This document shows, piece after piece, positions 1 through 7,989 of a DNA stretch of 64,000 nucleotides. The notes under the pieces are model-generated. The model had not been told where the DNA came from. It did not search any database and was given only the letters and a program-made list of their open reading frames with translations. Positions within the stretch are counted from its first letter, which is position 1. Each line of letters begins with the position of its first letter. Source of the DNA: an uncultured Aquimarina sp. GTDB lineage: Bacteria; Bacteroidota; Bacteroidia; Flavobacteriales; Flavobacteriaceae. The position numbers and the translations under genes were made by a program. The stretch is taken from the NCBI GenBank assembly GCA_947493035.1, contig CANLOW010000001.1:682001-746000 (forward strand). The letters are read 5' to 3'.

Positions 1-988
1 TGGTAATCTTCTTATCAGCATCTTTTCTTTCTGCATTATAAAACTCTATATTCTTCGCTATCTCTTCAGCCGTTTTAAGATCGCTTTCAACCAATAATTC
101 AACGGCATGTAAACCGTGTTTCATACGACCTGCTGCATTAATCCTTGGAGCAATTATAAAAACCACATCTGTAATTGTAAATATAGTTTTCTTCGTCTGT
201 GCTATTAATGCTTTAAAACCCATTCTAGGGCTTGTATTGATCACTTCTAATCCATGATAAGCTAATATCCTGTTTTCTCCTGTAATTGGAACAATATCCG
301 CTCCTATGGCTGTAGCAACCAAATCTAAATACGGAATCAACGTATCGAAATGTTCTCCTCTTTTTAAATGTAATGCTTGTATTAATTTGAACCCTACTCC
401 GCACCCACATAACTCCTTGTACGGATATTCACAATCTTCTCGTTTGGGATCTAAAACAGCACTAGCATCTGGAATTTCAATTCCTGGCCTATGGTGATCA
501 CATATTACAAAATCAATACCTTTTGACTTTGCATAAGCTACTTTTTCAATAGCTTTTATACCACAATCTAACGCTATGATTAATGTAATCCCCTTTTCTG
601 CCGCAACATCAATTCCTTTAAAAGAAACCCCATAGCCTTCTGCATAACGGTCAGGAATATAACTGGTTACTTGGTCGTAAAAAGAGCTTAAATATGAACT
701 CATTAACGCCACACTAGTCGTTCCATCAACATCATAATCTCCATATACCATGATGTGTTGACCCAACTCGAAAGCTTCCCAAACACGATCTACTGCCCTA
801 TCCATATCCTTCATTAAATAAGGATCGTGCAAATCTTCCAATTGAGGACGGAAAAATGCTTTTGCTTGCTCGTAATTCGTTATTCCTCGCTGTGATAATA
901 GTATTGCGATAGGTTTTGTAACCCCTAAAACTTCTTGTAAATGAATTATACTTTCAGCATCAGGTTTTGGTTTTAAAGTCCAGCGCAT
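1..988 (-). CDS. recJ: Single-stranded-DNA-specific exonuclease RecJ (3' end outside the window)
   Basis: RecJ is a cytoplasmic 5'-3' exonuclease on single-stranded DNA that acts in recombinational and mismatch repair. Reading the minus strand from an ATG at 988, the protein begins MRWTLKPKPDAESI. It continues through the DHH phosphoesterase core: the metal-binding motif VYGDYDVDGTTS, then DCGIKAIEK and VICDHHRPG, and the later RINAAGRM motif. These match RecJ motifs I to IV in order. The frame stays open to base 1, so the C-terminal OB-fold part lies outside. The ATG is chosen because homologues begin at MRW. The upstream reading frame is briefly open but has no better start. The gene is transcribed divergently from the hydrolase at 1192. 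Identification is firm. Confidence 0.93.
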   Translation of the reverse strand, partial: MRWTLKPKPDAESIIHLQEVLGVTKPIAILLSQRGITNYEQAKAFFRPQLEDLHDPYLMKDMDRAVDRVWEAFELGQHIMVYGDYDVDGTTSVALMSSYLSSFYDQVTSYIPDRYAEGYGVSFKGIDVAAEKGITLIIALDCGIKAIEKVAYAKSKGIDFVICDHHRPGIEIPDASAVLDPKREDCEYPYKELCGCGVGFKLIQALHLKRGEHFDTLIPYLDLVATAIGADIVPITGENRILAYHGLEVINTSPRMGFKALIAQTKKTIFTITDVVFIIAPRINAAGRMKHGLHAVELLVESDLKTAEEIAKNIEFYNAERKDADKKIT

Positions 989-1166
989 ATTAGGATTACG
1001 ATTGATTATTTTAAGAAAACTATCTTGGGAAAGCCTTAGTGTATTATACCCTTAGGCCGTACCAATAAACTATAATTTGTTTATCGATGCAAACTAAATA
1101 ACTTATTCAGGATATACACCTATAATCTTAGCATAAAATCTAAAAAAACATAAAATAAATTTCAAT

Positions 1167-1174
1167 TACATTTG
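1167..1174 (+). promoter_or_regulatory. -7 promoter element (TACATTTG) before the hydrolase gene
   Basis: TACATTTG fits the Bacteroidota -7 consensus TAnnTTTG. It ends 17 nt before the GTG start at 1192, which implies a very short leader. No TTG lies at the usual -33 spacing, so support is partial. Confidence 0.4.
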
Positions 1175-1191
1175 TAAAAACGGATTGACCA

Positions 1192-1971
1192 GTGCTACAT
1201 CACGCTACATATTTACATCCTACAAATACCGAATGGGTAACCTTTGTTCACGGAGCAGGTGGTAGTTCTACTATTTGGTTTAAACAATTGCGACAGTTTT
1301 CAAGAAACTTCAATGTGCTTGTCTTAGATTTAAGAGGGCATGGGGAAAGCAAAGTAGAGAATATGTTGGATAATCCGGATAAGTACACCTTCGATAATAT
1401 CACCAAAGATATTTATGAGGTATTGGATCATCTTAAGATTCAAAAATCTCATTTTATAGGAATCTCTTTAGGAACTATTCTTATCCGAAATCTAGCTGAA
1501 AAACACCCCGATCGTGTTAAAAGTATGATTATGGGTGGGGCTATCATGAAAATGAATTTCCGCTCTCAGGTACTTATGAAATTAGGGAATTGGTTTAAAA
1601 GTGTTATCCCGTATATGTATTTATACAAGTTGTTCGCTTTTATCATTATGCCTCGTAAAAATCATAAGAAGTCCAGAATGCTTTTTGCTCGTGAGGCTAA
1701 AAAACTCTATCAAAAAGAATTCATTAAATGGTTTCGTTTGACGAGTGAAATCAATCCTTTATTACGTTTTTTTAGAGCTAAGGATATTAAAATTCCTACC
1801 CTTTACATTATGGGTGAACAAGATTATTTGTTTCTGCCTATTATTGAAAAAATCGTAAAATCACATACTACCTCATCATTACAAGTAATTCCAGATTGTG
1901 GTCATGTAGTTAATGTAGAAGAACCTGAATTTTTTAATACTCGAGTTATCGATTTTATAAAAAAACAATAG
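1192..1971 (+). CDS. Alpha/beta hydrolase
   Basis: A 259-residue single-domain alpha/beta hydrolase, with no signal peptide and so probably cytoplasmic. The oxyanion-hole segment is FVHGAGGSS (about residues 18-26). LDLRGHGES follows, then the nucleophile elbow FIGISLGT (Gly-x-Ser-x-Gly). A likely catalytic acid sits in MGEQDYLF and the catalytic His in DCGHVV. The full Ser-Asp-His triad is therefore present. The reaction and substrate cannot be read from sequence: the family includes esterases, lactonases, thioesterases and C-C hydrolases. The start is GTG, placed just before the first beta strand. The gene ends exactly where the next coding frame begins, suggesting a two-gene transcript. 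Confidence 0.85.
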   Translation: MLHHATYLHPTNTEWVTFVHGAGGSSTIWFKQLRQFSRNFNVLVLDLRGHGESKVENMLDNPDKYTFDNITKDIYEVLDHLKIQKSHFIGISLGTILIRNLAEKHPDRVKSMIMGGAIMKMNFRSQVLMKLGNWFKSVIPYMYLYKLFAFIIMPRKNHKKSRMLFAREAKKLYQKEFIKWFRLTSEINPLLRFFRAKDIKIPTLYIMGEQDYLFLPIIEKIVKSHTTSSLQVIPDCGHVVNVEEPEFFNTRVIDFIKKQ

Positions 1972-2625
1972 TTGTTTTTACACACACATCCTTATCCTCC
2001 ATTTATACCTAAAGGCACTACAAAATTGATTGTAGGAACCTTACCACCGCCTCGATTTACAACCGGAATGCTTAATGATCGTGATGTTGACTTTTGCTAC
2101 GGCAGTAGTAATGGGTTATTATGGCCTATTTTGGATCGTATATTTAATTTGAATCTTGTTTATGAAAACTCGGAAAAAGCCATTGCGCAGCGTCGTAATT
2201 TTCTCATTGAACGAACCATTGGCGTTTGTGATATTGTAGGTTCTTGTAAAAGACAAAAAATTGATGCTTCGGATTTGGGGATGCAAGAGGCAGAATTACG
2301 TGATTTGATTGCTATTTTAAAAAAGCACTCTACTATTAAAACCTTAATTTTTACAGGAGGAAACAGTAAAAATGGCCCTGAATATTTCTTTAGAAAACAA
2401 TTGAAATCTTATGGAATTTCTCTTGAAGTCGTAAGCAGGGAAGTCCCTAGAATACATCAATTCTATATTGAAAATAGAACGATAAAAACGGTTTCACTTA
2501 CCGCGCCATCAGGTGCTGCCAATAGAAGTATCGGCGGAATGGATCGTTATAAACTAGCAAAACAAAAGAATACAGCATACACTACTTTAGATTTTAGGGT
2601 GGAACAATATGCTCCTTATTTTTGA
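1972..2625 (+). CDS. Uracil-DNA glycosylase superfamily protein
   Basis: A 217-residue protein that begins with TTG directly after the stop of the upstream hydrolase. Motif I of the uracil-DNA glycosylase fold is recognisable as LIVGTLPPPRF followed by DVDFCYGSSNGLLWPIL. The G-(T/S)-x-P plus FYG...N.FWP layout resembles the hypoxanthine/mismatch glycosylase branch more than classical Ung. The C-terminal TAPSGAANRS matches the position of the DNA-intercalating motif (S-P-A-N type). The family removes damaged or mispaired bases from DNA, but substrate specificity cannot be inferred here. It converges on the phosphodiester glycosidase gene, with 7 bp between the stops. The start could lie a few codons later. 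Confidence 0.72.
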   Translation: MFLHTHPYPPFIPKGTTKLIVGTLPPPRFTTGMLNDRDVDFCYGSSNGLLWPILDRIFNLNLVYENSEKAIAQRRNFLIERTIGVCDIVGSCKRQKIDASDLGMQEAELRDLIAILKKHSTIKTLIFTGGNSKNGPEYFFRKQLKSYGISLEVVSREVPRIHQFYIENRTIKTVSLTAPSGAANRSIGGMDRYKLAKQKNTAYTTLDFRVEQYAPYF

Positions 2626-2632
2626 ATTGATA

Positions 2633-3352
2633 TTATCGGTTTTTGGTTTCTCCAATCATAACTCCAAAATTACCCTGTGTAGAAATCCAATTTTTACTTT
2701 GTAAATAAGTTTTCGAAACAAACCCGTCTAAATAAAGTGCATTTTTACAACCTAAAGACTTAAAATAACTAGCGAAGTCATAAAGATTTATTTCTTGCTT
2801 AGACATCGCAAAAATTAATTTTCCATCAGGTAAAACTCCTACACCATTTCTAATATTTAGATTACTTGATCCCTTAGTAAACTTAGAGTGTATTTTACCA
2901 TCAATAACCAGCATAGGCCCTGACTGTGTTGCAAAACGAACTCCTTCATAAGAAAAATCATACGTTGGACACACTCCTCCTTCTTTAGTATCAGTTATAA
3001 AGAAAACACCATTAGGTTGTAAATAAAAATTTCCATAAGCACTTTGGACATTGTTCATTTCCTTTTTAATAATACCATTCTCTATAAATAAACCTTGAGG
3101 TGACCTATCTTTCAAGTACATCCCTCCGTTCATAGCGAAGATTAATTCTTCATTTTTATCGTTTATAAGATATTCTTTTAATCTCTTAAAATTTGATAGA
3201 TTTTTCCCAGAATCATCTTTCCAATACAACTTAAGATTTTGTTGTTTTAAATCTACAATATGAGATAAAATTTTATGTTTTTCTTCTTTCTGAAAAAGTG
3301 AAAATGAGCATAAAGAAAATAATACTATAACAATTAAACCTTTAATCTTCAT
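2633..3352 (-). CDS. Secreted phosphodiester glycosidase family protein (NAGPA-like)
   Basis: A 239-residue protein with an N-terminal hydrophobic signal segment (residues 4-20), so probably exported. The body matches the NAGPA/DUF2233 family: FAMNGGMY, SPQGLFIENG, YLQPNGVFFI, ATQSGPMLVIDGKIH, RNGVGVLPDGK, LYLDGFVSKTY and a final GNFGVMIG. In this family these conserved Asn, Gly and Asp motifs form the active site that cleaves GlcNAc-1-phosphodiester or related sugar-phosphate linkages. The natural substrate in flavobacteria is unknown. It is the last gene of a minus-strand cluster, 16 nt after rsmI. The signal segment contains a Cys, but the residue before it is Leu, so it is not a convincing lipobox. 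Confidence 0.82.
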   Translation of the reverse strand: MKIKGLIVIVLFSLCSFSLFQKEEKHKILSHIVDLKQQNLKLYWKDDSGKNLSNFKRLKEYLINDKNEELIFAMNGGMYLKDRSPQGLFIENGIIKKEMNNVQSAYGNFYLQPNGVFFITDTKEGGVCPTYDFSYEGVRFATQSGPMLVIDGKIHSKFTKGSSNLNIRNGVGVLPDGKLIFAMSKQEINLYDFASYFKSLGCKNALYLDGFVSKTYLQSKNWISTQGNFGVMIGETKNR

Positions 3353-3368
3353 TTTTTAAATTTTAAAA

Positions 3369-4043
3369 TCACTTCCCTTTCCCACCAACTACCATTACAA
3401 TTTCTCCTTTTGGTGGTTTTTTATCAAAATGATTGAATACTTCTAATAAAGTTCCTCGTACCGTTTCTTCATACATTTTTGTCAATTCTCTACTAACTGA
3501 AACCTGTCGATCTTCACCAAAATAGGCTTGCATGTCCTTTAGTGTCTTTAATAATTTATGAGGTGATTCATAAAAAATCATGGTACGTGTTTCCTCTGCT
3601 AAAGCCAAAAATCGTGTTTGACGGCCTTTTTTAACAGGTAAAAAACCTTCAAAAATAAATTTATCGTTAGGCAAACCACTATTTACTAAAGCGGGTACAA
3701 AAGCAGTGGCTCCTGGTAAACATTCCACTTCAATACCATTGGCTATCGCTTCTCTAGTCAACAAAAAACCGGGGTCAGAAATGGCTGGTGTTCCTGCATC
3801 ACTTATCAATGCAACTTGTTGGCCTGTTTTCAATTTTTGAATAATTCCTTCAACCGTTTTATGCTCATTATGCATATGATGACTGTAGGCTGGTGTAGTA
3901 ATTTGAAAGTGTTTTAATAGTTTTCCACTCGTTCGGGTGTCTTCAGCTAAAATAAAATCAACTTCTTTTAATACTTCGATAGCCCTAAAAGTAATGTCTT
4001 TAAGGTTTCCGATCGGGGTGGGCACTAGAAATAATTTACTCAT
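3369..4043 (-). CDS. rsmI: 16S rRNA (cytidine-1402-2'-O)-methyltransferase RsmI
   Basis: RsmI uses SAM to 2'-O-methylate C1402 in the decoding centre of 16S rRNA. The 224-residue protein shows the tetrapyrrole-methylase fold landmarks: LFLVPTPIGNLKDITFRA at the N-terminus, AEDTRTSGKLL, ALISDAGTPAISDPGF, the GATAFVPALVNSGLP loop, FEGFLPVKKGR and FYESPHKL. The length is normal for the flavobacterial form, which lacks a long C-terminal extension. It begins 16 nt after the acidic protein gene and is followed 16 nt later by the phosphodiester glycosidase gene, so the three are probably co-transcribed. Confidence 0.96.
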   Translation of the reverse strand: MSKLFLVPTPIGNLKDITFRAIEVLKEVDFILAEDTRTSGKLLKHFQITTPAYSHHMHNEHKTVEGIIQKLKTGQQVALISDAGTPAISDPGFLLTREAIANGIEVECLPGATAFVPALVNSGLPNDKFIFEGFLPVKKGRQTRFLALAEETRTMIFYESPHKLLKTLKDMQAYFGEDRQVSVSRELTKMYEETVRGTLLEVFNHFDKKPPKGEIVMVVGGKGK

Positions 4044-4059
4044 GATGCAAAAATATGCA

Positions 4060-4773
4060 TTACGCCTCGAAGCGTTTCAACACAACTTGGACAAATCGTT
4101 CTTCTATAGCTTCTTTTCCTTCCCAATGGTGATATTCGGGTTTTACAAACGAATTGATAAAACCGACAATTTCTTCAGGTGTTTCCATAGTATTTAACTG
4201 AGAAATAACTCGCGTATAATCTTCTTGACTCTTATCAAAAAGATGATTGATAAATGCAATTCTATCATTTAAACCTATTTGGACTGACTTATTTAGTAAC
4301 TCATTCAACGATTTAGGTAGTTCTTGTGTCGTATTTAATGTAGGAGCTGGTTCAAATTCAGGCAATTCAAAACCTTCAGTAATACTTTCTAATTCATGTA
4401 ATAACTCTGGGCCATCTAATGATTCATCTATTTCTTCTATCTGCTCTTCCTCAATAGGTGCAGTAGTAGAAATATCTTTAGGTTCTTCTAATATTAATTC
4501 TTCTATGGAAAGATCTTCTAATTCTTCCTTCAAAACTGTTTCAATTTCAATTGAAGGTTCAACTATTGATGTACTTATCTCTTCTTTTTCTTCAACTTGC
4601 TTTATATTAGTTTCATTATCCTCTACTATATTTGCATCAACATTTTCTAACAAAACTAATTGTTCATAAAGTGATAAAACTTTAGTCTTCAAAACTGGTA
4701 TATCCTTGAAGTTAGAATGTTGTATTTCTACTGATAGAGATTTTATATGAGCTATTATCGAATCTAAATTCAT
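4060..4773 (-). CDS. Acidic protein of unknown function, upstream of rsmI
   Basis: A 237-residue protein whose exact family is not recognised. The N-terminal 45 residues look like an amphipathic helical pair. Residues about 50-145 are very rich in Glu, Ile and Leu and look disordered. The last 70 residues form the conserved-looking part, with LNDRIAFINHLFDKSQEDYT, then PEEIVGFINSFVKPEYHHW and a closing helix. There is no signal peptide or membrane segment. A similar protein sits next to rsmI and tdk in other flavobacteria as I recall, and no function is known to me. It is transcribed divergently from tdk and probably leads the operon with rsmI. Confidence 0.75.
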   Translation of the reverse strand: MNLDSIIAHIKSLSVEIQHSNFKDIPVLKTKVLSLYEQLVLLENVDANIVEDNETNIKQVEEKEEISTSIVEPSIEIETVLKEELEDLSIEELILEEPKDISTTAPIEEEQIEEIDESLDGPELLHELESITEGFELPEFEPAPTLNTTQELPKSLNELLNKSVQIGLNDRIAFINHLFDKSQEDYTRVISQLNTMETPEEIVGFINSFVKPEYHHWEGKEAIEERFVQVVLKRFEA

Positions 4774-4833
4774 ATGACTTTACCTTAACTATTGTTTTGA
4801 GGGTTTGAAATATAAAAAAACCTTATTATTCTT

Positions 4834-4841
4834 TATTTTTG
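4834..4841 (+). promoter_or_regulatory. Possible -7 element (TATTTTTG) for tdk
   Basis: TATTTTTG fits TAnnTTTG. A TTTG at 4804-4807 could be the -33 element, but the 26-nt spacer is longer than the usual 17-23. Any start codon upstream of about 4850 would overlap this element, which favours the tdk start at 4932 and a leader of about 85 nt. Confidence 0.35.
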
Positions 4842-4901
4842 ATTTCCTTTTTAGAAAATCTAAAGAAAAAAGCAACTTTAGGGTTGTTAATATATATTAT
4901 T

Positions 4902-4915
4902 GCCCTTGTAAGGGC
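4902..4915. promoter_or_regulatory. Inverted repeat in the tdk leader
   Basis: GCCCTT-gt-AAGGGC is a perfect 6+6 inverted repeat ending 17 nt before the tdk ATG. It stands out as a GC-rich block in an AT-rich leader. It could be an operator or a small hairpin near the ribosome binding region. No known regulator is assigned. Confidence 0.35.
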
Positions 4916-4931
4916 GCTTGAAAAATACGAA

Positions 4932-5510
4932 ATGTTTCTTGAAAATACAGTAAATCCCGAAGGTCAATGTGGTTGGATTGAAGTGATATGTGGTTCTATG
5001 TTTTCTGGTAAAACTGAAGAATTAATTCGTCGCTTAAAGCGTGCTCAAATTGCTAAACAAAAAGTGGAGATTTTTAAACCTACAGTTGATACCCGCTATG
5101 ATGATGAAAATATTGTTTCGCATAATGAAAATAGTATAGCATCTACTGCGGTTCCTGCAGCTGCAAATATTCGTATTTTGGCAGATACTTGTGATGTAGT
5201 AGGAATTGATGAAGCGCAATTTTTTGATGATGGTATCGTTCGAGTTTGCAATGATTTGGCGAATAGGGGAGTTCGTGTAATTGTGGCTGGGTTAGATATG
5301 GATTATAAAGGCAATCCATTTGGTCCAATGCCTGCTTTAATGGCTACTGCCGAATATGTAACTAAAGTACATGCAGTATGTACCCGAACTGGAAATTTGG
5401 CAAACTACAGTCATCGAACTGCTGGAGGAGATCAATTGGTAGAATTGGGTGAAAAAGATTTTTATGAACCTCTTAGTAGGGCTGCTTTTTATAAAGAAAT
5501 GAAAAAATAA
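4932..5510 (+). CDS. tdk: Thymidine kinase
   Basis: Tdk phosphorylates thymidine to dTMP in nucleoside salvage. From the ATG at 4932 the protein is 192 residues and begins MFLENTVNPEG, the usual start in flavobacteria. The longer frame from TTG 4839 overlaps a likely promoter and was not used. The Walker A loop is CGSMFSGKT (residues 20-28). The Walker B/catalytic segment is GIDEAQFFDD (Asp93-Glu94). The lasso region reads KVHAVCTRTGNLANYSHRT. Only one of the usual structural-zinc cysteines is present, and the C-terminal Cys pair is absent, so this enzyme probably does not bind the zinc seen in type II thymidine kinases. alr follows after 69 nt. Confidence 0.94.
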   Translation: MFLENTVNPEGQCGWIEVICGSMFSGKTEELIRRLKRAQIAKQKVEIFKPTVDTRYDDENIVSHNENSIASTAVPAAANIRILADTCDVVGIDEAQFFDDGIVRVCNDLANRGVRVIVAGLDMDYKGNPFGPMPALMATAEYVTKVHAVCTRTGNLANYSHRTAGGDQLVELGEKDFYEPLSRAAFYKEMKK

Positions 5511-5561
5511 TTGCTATTCATAAAATGTAACATTTCTACACTAAACAAAAATTATCAATAT

Positions 5562-5569
5562 TAAATTTG
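5562..5569 (+). promoter_or_regulatory. -7 promoter element (TAAATTTG) immediately before alr
   Basis: TAAATTTG matches TAnnTTTG and ends 10 nt before the TTG start of alr. Transcription from it would begin almost at the start codon. No TTG is visible at -33 spacing, so a weak promoter or chance match remains possible in this AT-rich gap. Confidence 0.35.
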
Positions 5570-5579
5570 AACTAAAAAA

Positions 5580-6668
5580 TTGAACGCAACACTCACCATA
5601 CACCTTTCTCATTTAACACATAACTATCACTATTTACGGAGTAAAATAGATCCTAAGGTTAAAATGTTAGCTGTTGTTAAAGCTTTGGCTTATGGAAGTG
5701 ATGCTACTGCCATTGCTTTACATCTGGAAGAAATTGGTGCTGATTATTTGGGTGTTGCTTATGCTGCCGAAGGTGTTCAACTTCGAAAAGCAGGGGTTAA
5801 AATTCCTATTTTGGTATTACATCCGCAACCCGAAAATTTTGAGTTATGTACTCAATTTAATTTAGAACCTAGTCTTTACAGTAAAAGAGTCCTTGAATAT
5901 TTTATTGAGCACATAAGAAATAAAAAAAACGTCGATTTCCCAGTGCATCTAAAATTTAATTCTGGTTTAAATCGTTTAGGATTTCATATTAATGATTTTG
6001 ATTATTTAGTTAAAACTATCACTAATAGTCCTTTAATTATTAAAGGATTATTTTCTCATTTAGCAGCGAGTGAAGATCTTAATGAAAAGGATTTTACCAT
6101 CCAACAGATCGAAAAATTCGATAGCTTTAATCAAAAGTTAATAGAGAAAACTGGTATTTCTCCAATACTTCATCAGTCCAACACTTCGGGGATTTTAAAT
6201 TTTCCTGAAGCTCATTTCGATATGGTACGCACAGGTATAGGCTTGTATGGCTTTGGAAATGATGCCAAATATGATCATAACCTAAAACCTATTGCTTCAC
6301 TTACAGCTACGATTTCTCAAATACATGTAGTAAAAACAGGCGAATCTTTAGGGTATAACCGTGGTTATAAAGCTCAATCTACTATTAAAACAGCTACTGT
6401 AACCATTGGGCATGCCGATGGTATTGATCGCATTTATGGACATGGAAAAGGATATTTAATCATCAATGATAAAAAAGCGTATATCTTAGGAATCGTATGC
6501 ATGGATATGTTAATGGTCGATGTTACTGATATTGATTGTCAAGAAGGGGAGGAAGCTATTGTTTTTAATGAAAACTATCCAGCTCATGAATTGGCTGAAG
6601 CTGTAGGGACCATCTCTTATGAATTGATTACAGGTATTGGACCAAGGGTTAAAAGGCTAATTAAATAA
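5580..6668 (+). CDS. alr: Alanine racemase
   Basis: Alr interconverts L- and D-alanine with PLP and supplies D-Ala for peptidoglycan. The 362-residue length is normal. The PLP-binding lysine is Lys34 in VVKALAYGSD. The second catalytic base is probably Tyr259 in SLGYNRGY. The substrate-loop motif GIVCMDMLMVDVTDI and the N-terminal barrel motifs HLKFNSGLNRLGF and VRTGIGLYG are all present. The start is TTG at 5580. It is placed there because the first residues already match the first strand of the barrel and no ATG is nearby. The gene follows tdk on the same strand but seems to have its own promoter element. Confidence 0.95.
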   Translation: MNATLTIHLSHLTHNYHYLRSKIDPKVKMLAVVKALAYGSDATAIALHLEEIGADYLGVAYAAEGVQLRKAGVKIPILVLHPQPENFELCTQFNLEPSLYSKRVLEYFIEHIRNKKNVDFPVHLKFNSGLNRLGFHINDFDYLVKTITNSPLIIKGLFSHLAASEDLNEKDFTIQQIEKFDSFNQKLIEKTGISPILHQSNTSGILNFPEAHFDMVRTGIGLYGFGNDAKYDHNLKPIASLTATISQIHVVKTGESLGYNRGYKAQSTIKTATVTIGHADGIDRIYGHGKGYLIINDKKAYILGIVCMDMLMVDVTDIDCQEGEEAIVFNENYPAHELAEAVGTISYELITGIGPRVKRLIK

Positions 6669-6726
6669 AAAAATAAATATATAAACAACTGAATATCAAT
6701 GTTTATAAATTACAATAAATACTCTT

Positions 6727-6760
6727 TTGTCTAATACTTTAATAATCTATTGTATCTTTG
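6727..6760 (+). promoter_or_regulatory. Promoter of mscL
   Basis: TTG at 6727-6729 (within TTTTG) and TATCTTTG at 6753-6760 are separated by 23 nt. This fits the flavobacterial TTG-N17-23-TAnnTTTG promoter exactly. The predicted transcript begins about 6767 and gives mscL a leader of about 33 nt. Confidence 0.6.
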
Positions 6761-6799
6761 ATTAACACTTAATCTATTTTTTAACTTAAAACAAAAATT

Positions 6800-7210
6800 A
6801 TGGGATTCGTAAAAGAATTTAAAGAATTTATTACAACAGGTAATGTCATTGAATTTGCAGTAGCAGTAATCATGGCTGGTGCACTTGGTCAAGTGATCAA
6901 AGGGTTTGTATCTAACATTGTTATGCCTATCGTAGGGATATTTACTGGTGGTGTTAGTTTTGCAGATAAAAAGTATGTACTCTCCGAAGCAATTGTTGAT
7001 GCTGCAGGTAAAATAACTCAACCTGAAAATGCGATTACTTATGGGGCTTGGATTGATACTATTATTAACTTAATAATCGTTGGTTTTGTAATGTTTTTAA
7101 TCGTTAAGGCTTACAACAAAACTAAAAAACCTGTTGAGGAAGCTGCACCAGCTGGGCCAAGTGATAATGATTTATTAGCTGAGATTAGAGATTTACTTAA
7201 AAAGGACTAA
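6800..7210 (+). CDS. mscL: Large-conductance mechanosensitive channel MscL
   Basis: MscL is a homopentameric inner-membrane channel that opens under membrane tension to release solutes on hypo-osmotic shock. The 136-residue protein has the N-terminal amphipathic helix GFVKEFKEFI and TM1 with the family motif GNVIEFAVAVIMAGALGQVI. After a periplasmic loop of about 40 residues, TM2 is IDTIINLIIVGFVMFLIV, followed by a cytoplasmic C-terminal helix, NDLLAEIRDLLKK. The gene has its own promoter and a strong terminator at 7262, so it is monocistronic. Confidence 0.97.
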   Translation: MGFVKEFKEFITTGNVIEFAVAVIMAGALGQVIKGFVSNIVMPIVGIFTGGVSFADKKYVLSEAIVDAAGKITQPENAITYGAWIDTIINLIIVGFVMFLIVKAYNKTKKPVEEAAPAGPSDNDLLAEIRDLLKKD

Positions 7211-7261
7211 TCTCTTTATATAATACGCGCAGTCACCGTTATACTGCTTGTTATTAACTTT

Positions 7262-7288
7262 AAACCCCGTCAATGGCGGGGTTTTTTT
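7262..7288 (+). terminator. Rho-independent terminator of mscL
   Basis: AAACCCCG (7262-7269) pairs with CGGGGTTT (7277-7284) around a 7-nt loop and is followed by a T run. This is a strong intrinsic terminator 51 nt after the mscL stop. Confidence 0.88.
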
Positions 7289-7379
7289 ATATTTTGCAAT
7301 AGAGTAAGCGCTATTTTCTCAAATTCTTGTAACAAAGTAAAGGGAACTAAAAAAAGCCATTGAATATTCAACAGCTTAA

Positions 7380-7438
7380 TATATAGTGAGTAATCTAAAT
7401 TCTAATATCTAACAGCGAAGCGGTCTATTCACTATATA
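7380..7438. repeat. Inverted repeat between mscL and rpiB
   Basis: TATATAGTGA (7380-7389) and its reverse complement TCACTATATA (7429-7438) flank a 39-nt core containing an AGCGAAGCGGTC block. The layout resembles the short hairpin-bearing intergenic repeats common in flavobacteria. It lies just after the rpiB stop and could help end transcription. Its function is unknown. Confidence 0.4.
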
Positions 7439-7440
7439 GA

Positions 7441-7872
7441 TTACATACAAGAAATCTTATCGACACGTCTTTGGTGTCGACCTCCTTCAAAATCAGTAGT
7501 TAAAAAAGCTTCTACCATTTCAATAGCTTGTTTTTCTGCTGTAAAACGAGCGGGAATTCCTAAAATATTAGCATTATTATGAAGTCTTACGATAGCAGCT
7601 ATTTCTTTATTCCAGCATAAACCTGCTCTTACTTTTTCGTATTTATTGGCAGTCATCATTACACCATTGGCACTTCCGCATAATAAAATTCCTAAATCGA
7701 CTTCTGCTTCATTTACTTTACTAGCTACGGCATGTGCAAAATCAGGATAATCTACACTATCGTCTGAATTCGTTCCACAATTTATTACCTCATGTCCTAT
7801 TTTTTCTAAATAAGCAACAATAGCATTTTTATAATCGGTACCTGCATGGTCGTTTCCTATAGCAATTTTCAT
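7441..7872 (-). CDS. rpiB: Ribose-5-phosphate isomerase B
   Basis: RpiB interconverts ribose-5-phosphate and ribulose-5-phosphate in the pentose phosphate pathway. The 143-residue protein starts MKIAIGNDHAG with the conserved Asp8-His9. The enediol-forming Cys65 sits in GILLCGSANGVMMTANK, and the phosphate-binding region is RLHNNANILGIPAR. The usual GTGIG loop is replaced by GSANG, which I recall as the flavobacterial version. The C-terminal RHQRRVDKI is also typical. A TAACTTTG element lies 20 nt upstream on the minus strand. Confidence 0.94.
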   Translation of the reverse strand: MKIAIGNDHAGTDYKNAIVAYLEKIGHEVINCGTNSDDSVDYPDFAHAVASKVNEAEVDLGILLCGSANGVMMTANKYEKVRAGLCWNKEIAAIVRLHNNANILGIPARFTAEKQAIEMVEAFLTTDFEGGRHQRRVDKISCM

Positions 7873-7891
7873 ATATCTATATATTATATCA

Positions 7892-7899
7892 CAAAGTTA
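7892..7899 (-). promoter_or_regulatory. -7 promoter element (TAACTTTG) of rpiB
   Basis: On the minus strand TAACTTTG fits TAnnTTTG, about 20 nt before the rpiB ATG. There is no clear TTG at -33. Confidence 0.45.
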
Positions 7900-7989
7900 G
7901 TATTTCTTTAAATAATCCTTTTAATTAATAAACTAAGACTTCATTTAGCTTAAAATTAGACTAAAAAATGTAATCATCTAATATACTGA

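Noticed and set aside
4247-4669. 140-codon plus-strand open frame opposite the acidic protein gene
   Set aside because: Ser/Asn-rich reverse translation of the Glu/Ile-rich region. The minus-strand frame fits the operon with rsmI.
4839-4931. Upstream extension of tdk from TTG 4839
   Set aside because: The TTG lies inside a TATTTTTG promoter-like element and the extra 31 residues have no counterpart in thymidine kinases that I know.
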